Shown here: in pieces, positions 56,997-64,000 of the stretch
How positions within the stretch are numbered: the stretch's first letter is position 1
How the letters are laid out: each line of letters starts with the position of its first letter
Source: Lutraria lutraria
Taxonomy: Eukaryota; Mollusca; Bivalvia; Venerida; Mactridae
Assembly (NCBI GenBank): GCA_964023205.1
Contig: OZ026834.1
Location: 29,488,756 to 29,552,755, forward strand
DNA length: 64,000 nucleotides
Direction of reading: 5' to 3'
Translations under genes and position numbers: made by a program
Notes under the pieces: generated by a model
Database searches by the model: none
Seen by the model: only the letters and a program-made list of their open reading frames with translations
Told to the model about the DNA's origin: nothing

Positions 56997-58182
56997 CTAA
57001 TTTCTCGAGGCCCCAGTAGAATCAGTAATGTATGCATAGGCGGAACCGTCAGACACTCTGCCAACATTTCGTTCAAAATTCGAATTTGTATTATCAGATT
57101 CTGGCATATTTAAATGATTGGGTGTAACACTCTCATTTAACTGAGTTGGTTTATCAACTCCTATTGTAGACTTCTCCGGTGTAACATTAACTATCTCTGC
57201 ATAGGCTGAATTGTTTGAGCTTCTACCATCATTGGGCTCTTGTGACTTTGAATATTGCATCTCAATGCGTTCGCAGTCATCGGCAATAGCAACATCGTTC
57301 CAGTCGTACAACGTTGAAGTTTTTTTTACAGTTTCTTCTGGGTTTGCTTCTGTACTGTTGTTAATCATTTCCACACTAGTAGGATTTGTAATAAACGCAT
57401 ACGCTGATGTTGCAGAAGCTGATCTATTGTCAATGTCTTCACCATGATTGCAAAGCATATCTGTCGGGTTATCTGACAATTCAGCATTTCTTTCGAAATT
57501 CGAATTTGCATTGCCAAATTCTCGAATATTCAAATCACTGGGAGTGGTACTCTCATTCGACTGAATTAGTTCGGTAGATTCCTTCTGTGTAGCATTTACT
57601 ATCTCTGCGTAGGCTGAAGTGGAAGAACTTCTACAATAATTGGTCTCTTGCGCCTTTGAATGTTGAACGTCAGGGCGTTCGGCATCGTCGTTAATAGCAA
57701 CATCATTCCAGTCGTGCAACGTTAACGTTAACGTTGAGGGTTTGTTCATCACAATAGTTTCTTCTGGGTTTTCTTCTGTACTGTTGTTCATCATTCCAAC
57801 ACTGGTAGGATTTGTAATAAATGCATTCGCTGATGTTGCAGAGATTTGTCTATTGAACATGGATTCACCATGATTGCGGGGCATCACTCTCGGATTATCA
57901 AACAATTCAGAAGAGGAAATCTCATTCAGGCCAATTTCATCATTCGTAACTGGTACCTCATATCCGTCATTGTCACTCACTAGTTCTTTTACCGCAGTTT
58001 GAATGTCGACTTCTACAACCACACTTCTACTTTCATTAGCATGGTTAATTTGATCATAAATATGGGTAGCTCGGTTTTGTAATGGAACTGTATAGTCTGG
58101 TAAAGCATTAGATGGATTGATCACATCTTCTTTAACATATCCTATTTCATCATACGTATCTTCTTCATTCTTCCCACTTTTC
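56997..58182 (-). CDS. EGF receptor exon 5: cytoplasmic tail and stop
   Basis: 394 residues of tail. Contains a tandem duplication with a period of about 136-142 residues: each unit has an NPTSV..MxNNSTE segment, a DWNDVAI segment, a SAYAEIVN segment and an NSNFERN segment. Ends TGASRN, TAG at 56997-56999. Confidence 0.85.
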
Positions 58183-61100
58183 CTTTATTTAACAAAAAGG
58201 GCCTACTTTAATGAGTCTTAAACTTTGCATATTATTATAATTATCATATCTTAAGTAACCATTGTCTATAGCTTAAAAGTGTGTCTGAATTAACATAGAT
58301 CTATTCGTACATGCGCTTATCTTAGCAAATACTAAATAATATGTATTAAACTACAAGTCAAACTTTGTGTTTTTTCGGTTACTCATTGCAGATGAAAAAG
58401 AAACAAATCTGAAATAAGTAATTTTTTTAATCAATTCAATGGAATATACATAAATAAGCCTTACCTTCTGTATCTTAGATATGCAATTAGCACAAAACCA
58501 GCAGCCACAACTATGGATGTTATTATTATTACTATAACAATCACGTCAGAATCTTTGTCTGAAACGAATAAATTATTCGGCATTACTTACACCTAAGGTA
58601 CATAATACAATCCAAACATTTAACTATTTTGAATAGTTTCACTTCAGCAATATATTGTCCAAAAACGTACACGCCTAAGTATATTTTTTTGCATATGATT
58701 TATATACATATTAACTGAGCGAGTCACAAACTGTCGCTTGAAAGAATCAGATACCAGTAAGACAGGAGTGGAATACCAAAATGTTCAGAAACAGATTTGC
58801 AACATTTGAACTTTCTTCAAATTGCATATAGACACTCCAAAAGGTTTCTATGAGAACAAACATAAGGTTTTTACCATTTCATTGAATATTGTCAAGAGTT
58901 TTTGACAAATGGGTATATGCCAACAGTAGCATGTGTCATGGAGTATCAGAGTGGTTCGTACATTCATTAAGTGCATTTAACGTAGGCCCCAATGTATGAT
59001 GTGCGATCACATTTCCTTTAATGGAAATCTACGCTTGAATGTTACAAATATAATAATAATAATAAAAGAACGGATGATTGGTCGTCTGGTCATAAGTTTC
59101 TAAACAACACTTACCTTTCCCACAACAACTGATATAATTCCAACATCATTATTTGAAAAAACTTGGAACGTTTATCCGTGGTCTATATAGTCCTTAGTGA
59201 ATCTTGAATGGTGTTAAACTTTGCTGAATACGCAAAATTAAAACAAAATGAAATACCAAACTCACAAACCTTTATCAGGATGTTTTCCCGTAGCAGTTGT
59301 AGTTAATGTCGATGTCCGCTGCGTAGTTTTATCTTTAGTTGAAGATGTTATAACATCGGCTTGTGTAATGTTCGTAGTTGTCTTTACACTTGTTCTTGTA
59401 TGGGTAACTGTCGCAATGGGTGTCGTATCTATTGAAACGTTGGCTGTAGGTGACGACACGCATGTGGGATCATCTGCACATGTCATATCACAATGGGTCC
59501 CGTAAAATTCATCTGAGCAGCCAAACACACACGTGCCATTATTCTGGAAGCAAGTATTATTCTTACAACTTAGGCATTTCTGATCGCAATGATATCCAAA
59601 ATATCCAGTTTCACAGTCATTGCACAAGCCAGTCTGTGTACATAAACTCGACTGACAATTCGAAGGACATTGATCATTACATGTCGTACCATGCCATCCG
59701 TCTAAACACATCTTACAAGCACCAATGTCCTGATGACATGGGCCTAAACAGTTCTGACCGCAGGAAAGATTACAATGTTTACCCCATGTTCCGTCTACAC
59801 ATGTATAACATTCACCAGTGTCCTGTTTGCAAGATGATACGCAGTGTTCAGGGCAGCTACTTGTGCACTGATTTCCATGGTACCCGGAAATGCAGGAGAA
59901 ACATTCGCCAGTTTGACTGCAAGGACCTACGCAGTTCATCGAGCATTTGCTCTTACACTTGTCACCGAAGAAGCCGTCCTCACAACTAAAGCAATTACCA
60001 CTAACGAAGTTGCACGAGCCTTTGCAATTAGCTGGACATGTACTGTTACAGTTTTGCCCATAATATCCTATATTACAATCGATACAGTATCCGTTTGGTG
60101 CCAAGCACTTATATCCTTTGCAATTTGACGGACATGCTTTATCACAACTTACACCATAACTACCGATATTGCAATAATTACATGTGCCGTAAAATTGATC
60201 ACACCCTACTGAACAAGATTCTAGGCATTCCACGTTGCAGTGGCGTCCGTAGAAACCGACTTCGCATTCCAAACAATCGCCAGTTATTCTGTTGCATCCA
60301 CCTTTGCAGTTTTGTGGGCATGGCTCATTACACCAAACACCATACCATGCTGTTTTGCATGTCACACAATTTCCACTATCCATGTCACAGTCAGAAGCAC
60401 AACCACTGGAGCAACTTTCAAGACACCACGATGCGTAATGTCCTGATACGCAGGAGTCACAATTTCCCGTATATCTAAAAAGAAACAATGATAACAAATA
60501 CGTACACAGTGTTATCAAAGCTCTGAAGGTTCTGCTGTTGTTCGGAACTACAAAGTAGTCAAAAGCTGAATTTCTTTGTAGAGTGAGGTATTGGGCAGTG
60601 TTTTGGAAACCGAACGCTTGTTCGCGCATGACTTTTGACGCTGACCAAGTACTACGCTTTTCTACACCCGCCATGCAATAGTTAAAGTTTTTCCCGTTCC
60701 ATGTGCTTTCGCCAAAAGTAGTTCAGCAATTAGTCTGCATTACCTGCCCCTTTGTATACTCAATTCATGCAGAGTGTAATATCTCATACATGAAGACATG
60801 CTCGAATGAAAGGTTACTCGTTATAAGCATTAACTTAATCTATTAACAGTTTGCATCGCATCGTTCATGAATTCAATGATGACTATGTTTACAATAGAAG
60901 CTAGAAACCACACTAAATTAGCATACACAGCATGTGAAGTATGACGTCATCCGTCTTTGAAAAGTGTGTACTGATAGTAAATAGTGTGGTAATCCGAGTT
61001 ATAGGATTGTTTTTATTTTTTACAATCTTGCATAGCCATCTGATTTTGACTCGAACTCACGTGATAAAATTATTTAATTTTTTACTTATGCTATCTAATT

Positions 61101-62366
61101 GAAAAATTGGAACTAAGGTCGTAAGCGGAAGGTTGATGGAAGCTCTTCAGTTTGCAGGAAAATTAAAACCGGCCGACAGTTGAGAAATGGTCTTAACTTG
61201 GTGTTCCGTTCGTACCGAACAACAAAAAACCAGACTGTGAAATCATAAGCCTGTTCGCTGAGCTTACAAAGACGAGCGTTCGGTCATGAAGTTGGGTTCA
61301 TGAGTTTGAAGCCAGGCGTGACACATGTTCATGTGATTTGTTATGGAGATAGCGTTTTTATAAAGCCATTCATCCCCGTCGTTGATTCGAATTATGTAAC
61401 TGGAGATGTTGTCACCTGTTTACACAGAACACATCGTCGGATACCCATGGTCGCAGCGACCGTGGTTATCCGACGATGCACAGAACACGGTTTGTACTGG
61501 TACAGAACACTATGTTTTCCATAAACTTCACAATCATGGAAAATAAACGTATTTCACTCTCCTTATGTACAAAGGTATGTGCAATATACAATGTATATAC
61601 TAGTACTTTAGATTTAAGAAACCACTTAATTGACATCCCCCACCGTCGCCATAAAAGACTTATTAATCAGATTATTGGTAACAGAATACAGTATTTACCT
61701 ATCACAGTGATTCTGACAATTTCCACTACAGTCATTTTCGCAGTGTCGTCCATATAAGTTGTTTTCACATTCAACACAAGCTCGAGTAAACTGGTCGCAG
61801 CCCTCTTTACATGAACTCCCACACTGAGCAATAACACATGTTCCTGTAATAAGCATAAATGCATGTATTAATGTCTAAATGCATTGTTCTTATCAATCAT
61901 ATTAGTGGCAATAATCGATATCAGTGTATTTCTGATATTTCATTATAGTTCTTATCCGGTTTTATTGAATTGTTTACATCAACTGAATGTATACATTTTA
62001 TTGTAAAAATATTGTACATCGGAGGTAATTTTTTATTTGTGTTAATGTTTATTATTTGTAATATTAGTTCTTTCTATGCAAGATGAACTTCTAATAAACC
62101 ATTAAACTCTGCTATATTAATTATGATTATATAATTGTGCACTTCCCGTTTGCCCTTTTCTAAAATTCAAACAGGTACATGTATGTGTAATTATTATATT
62201 AAGCAAGACATGTAATTTATTATAACCTTCTTACAACAATATTATAAACATTTACATTTATATATAAATGTTAGTATAAAACATAGCAAGAAGAATTGAA
62301 AAACAAAATACCTATGTCCAGAAATATAAAAATACAAAAGATGAATTTCAGAATATTGTAATCCAT
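56997..62366 (-). CDS. EGF-repeat transmembrane receptor with ITIM-like tail (complete, 5 exons)
   Basis: Coding exons in order are 62312-62366, 61699-61843, 59270-60474, 58465-58558 and 56997-58182; 2685 nt, 894 aa, all phases matching. Residues 1-18 form a signal peptide (MDYNILKFIFCIFIFLDI). About 20-405 carry twelve EGF-like repeats of the MEGF10/Draper/SCARF kind (G-Y/F-Y/H-G-x-x-C at each end). 406-468 is a Thr/Ser-rich stalk. 474-496 is one transmembrane helix followed by RYRR. The 394-residue tail has YDEI, YTVP, YDQI and YEVP, then five S-A-(Y/N)-A-x-I motifs around residues 617-885. Relatives such as Draper and MEGF10 act in recognition of apoptotic cells and particles; the same role here is inference. 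No kinase domain is present. The last acceptor (aaataaag) has a weak pyrimidine tract. I give no gene symbol because orthology within this expanded family is unclear. Confidence 0.85.
58465..58558 (-). CDS. EGF receptor exon 4: transmembrane helix
   Basis: Encodes KDSDVIVIVIIITSIVVAAG then FVLIAYLRYR. Hydrophobic run of about 23 residues followed by a basic stop-transfer. Acceptor tttcag, donor gtaagg. Confidence 0.9.
59270..60474 (-). CDS. EGF receptor exon 3: eleven EGF-like repeats and stalk
   Basis: A single 1205-nt exon encoding repeats with CxxCxxGxxGxxCxxxC spacing (GFYGRHC, GSYGVSC, GYYGQNC, GFFGDKC, GYHGNQC, GTWGKHC, GWHGTTC, GYFGYHC and others), then VSSPTANVSIDTTPIATVTH and a Thr-rich stalk with several possible N-glycosylation sites. 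The unusual fusion of many repeats in one exon suggests internal tandem duplication. Confidence 0.92.
61423..61487. mobile_element. CATCGTC hairpin micro-element, copy 2
   Basis: A 47-bp palindrome (61432-61478) starts catcgtcggatacccatggt and ends gttatccgacgatg; arms match at 21 of 23 positions around a single central base. It sits exactly between two perfect 9-bp repeats, cacagaaca (61423-61431 and 61479-61487). Located in intron 2 of the EGF receptor gene. Confidence 0.7.
61699..61843 (-). CDS. EGF receptor exon 2: first EGF-like repeat
   Basis: Encodes TCVIAQCGSSCKEGCDQF, ACVECENNLYGRHCENDCSG. The first two bases complete Gly19. Acceptor ttacag, donor gtaaat. Confidence 0.9.
62312..62366 (-). 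CDS. EGF receptor exon 1: signal peptide
   Basis: ATG at 62366-62364, then MDYNILKFIFCIFIFLDI and one base of Gly19. Hydrophobic, typical of a signal peptide; the phase 1 donor (atag|gtattt) fits exon 2. Too short to be found by length alone. Confidence 0.75.
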
Positions 62367-64000
62367 TTTTTTCACATACATATGTATTTTAACCTCTGTA
62401 ATAACGATCTGATAATTTAGGCAATGACAGAATGTTCGTGTAAAAGAAAATGGACGAATATATTATCTTCCGCCTACCATGGTATACTTCTTTACATTTC
62501 TAACTGTGTAGAAAATGTAGTATATATGTGTGTATATCATAAATCAAAATGTTTGACAATAATATGCATACACAATGCACTTGAAAAACGAATATCATAT
62601 TTAATCTTATTTTATGGTATTCATAATCTCAGTATTCATGCAATACTTTCATTCATTCACTCATGCAGGTAATTATTCAACTTGTGATTTCATTGAGTAT
62701 TGGCGCAGCGTGATATGCAAAATACTCGTTCAAGTGTGTTTTCAGTGTTTTTTTTTTTTAATTAGGGTATTTTTTCAAATATTCACTTCCTCGAGTGTTA
62801 TACAAACAGTATAACTTTAGAATTTCTGCAATTTTCTTCCGTAAATTGGAAAATGAAATTATAACCCAAAACACCATTATAGCCCAATCGGAGCTCCTCG
62901 GCGTTTGTCTAAAGAAAAGTGCGTATTTCTCAGTTACGGAAATGCCCGATTGTATTATAGCCTAGTAATTATTTATCACAATAACAAGGTTGTTTTTCAT
63001 ATACATCGTATCTATAAATTATTTTATTAGCCACATTTATGTGTGTAACTTTAAATTTTGCGATTTTCTTAATTAAAAATTTACATTATGGTGATTAGAA
63101 TAGCACGAATCAAACTTATAGGCAAATTTTCTTTCGATAATCGATACTGTTTAATATGATGACGATGCAACCACGTGACAAAATGGTCATACATGGTTAT
63201 ACGGGGCGTTAAAATATTGTGAGTTGTATATTTATAAACTTAATCCACATAACTTCATTTGAAAATCTTGTTTATCGACTCTGATCTCTTTGTTATAAAC
63301 AGAAATTAATGCATTCAGTGGTGTAGTTATAGGCTAACACAAATTTATAGACACTGTTTCTCCCGGGGACTTGAAAATTTGAAATTTCGGATATCAAAGC
63401 CCCCTTTTCAAGCAGTTATTTTCATTGTAAATGTATATTTTGTCAGATATTTTGTTGAATTTATGCTGAAATCGTGGGCTTATTTTCATATAATTGTACA
63501 GACCATTGTCCTTACCTCGGTCATGTTTACTGGAAAGAAAACTTGCAGTTACGTACCTAGGATGTCTATATATAAAGCTAAATCGTCAGGTAGTTAGCGA
63601 AATACATTTTTGTTTGTACATTTGTAAAAGTATAAATAATGACGGATTTTACTTCCGTCATCTGAATACATCGTGGGATCGTAGGTACAATTTTAAATGG
63701 GTCAAGCAGTCTTTCTGAAAAAAAAAACTACAAATGTAATACTAATTTAATTTTTTTAAATTATATTGATAATTTCATAAATAATCATAACACAAACCTT
63801 AGACCAATTAGGGGCACTGTTATACATATATGGTATCCCTAGTCCGAATTCAATTGTGCAGCAAATATCTATACTAAATTGTGTTTATATAAATCAAAGG
63901 TAGATCTATTTGATATAGTTGGGACCATTATAGGCCCATTATATAATAATGGCGGTTTGATGTATTTTTGAAAATGCCTGTTTTGTTATGTTCTTGAATC
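62367..64000. other. Upstream of the EGF receptor gene, nothing recognised
   Basis: AT-rich and non-coding. A small inverted motif, tgacggattttacttccgtca without partner features, lies near 63639. The EGF receptor promoter is expected here, but no clear core element was found. Confidence 0.4.

Noticed and set aside
59450..60478. Plus-strand frames over the EGF exon
   Set aside because: They are antisense shadows of the Cys-rich minus-strand exon, which has clear EGF spacing and correct splice sites.
60475..60674. Extension of the EGF exon to an upstream in-frame start at 60674
   Set aside because: An acceptor at 60475-60476 joins in phase to the exon at 61699-61843, and a signal peptide exon precedes that; the extension has no EGF content.

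Overview
The window looks like nuclear DNA from an invertebrate, most probably a bivalve mollusc. It is AT-rich, its genes are split by kilobase-scale GT-AG introns, and 'acatgtac' strings are frequent. It is full of tRNA-headed SINEs, small palindromic DNA transposon relics, minisatellites, and the 'gaccttgacctttgac' and 'tttctttgaaagtgg' type of dispersed repeat common in bivalves. The species cannot be fixed from the sequence alone.

Four protein-coding genes can be assembled by following reading frame, splice sites and intron phase. (1) Plus strand, 1197-18903: three exons, 474 aa, an unrecognised highly charged protein with a 15.1-kb second intron. (2) Minus strand, 24071-32633, with a likely non-coding first exon near 35389-35500: nine coding exons, 382 aa, a full-length KLHDC3 orthologue (kelch-repeat substrate receptor of a CUL2 E3 ligase). 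(3) Minus strand, 40055-48207: six exons, 311 aa, a complete ASRGL1-type isoaspartyl peptidase/L-asparaginase. (4) Minus strand, 56997-62366: five exons, 894 aa, a signal-peptide-bearing receptor with about twelve EGF-like repeats (MEGF10/Draper/SCARF style), one transmembrane helix and a tyrosine-motif tail. All junctions used keep the frame. I see no operon-like functional link between the genes.

The rest is intronic or intergenic repeat sequence. It holds four small DNA-transposon families whose ends begin CAGT and which often sit between TA dinucleotides (pogo/Tigger-like MITEs), nested in one another in several places. It also holds tRNA-derived SINEs, foldback elements, a 39-bp minisatellite (7494-8800), a 27-bp minisatellite grown out of a tRNA-like sequence (36924-37790), a 74-bp array inside a MITE (10959-11400), and CAT, CAG and AATC microsatellites.

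The most interesting points are: a cytoplasmic array of five ITIM-like S-A-(Y/N)-A-x-I motifs in the EGF receptor; tiny (47-71 bp) hairpin elements flanked by 9-bp direct repeats, which look like a family of micro-MITEs; an inverted repeat pair flanking KLHDC3 coding exons 2-7; two independent cases of one MITE family sitting inside another; and the conserved C-terminal glycine of KLHDC3.
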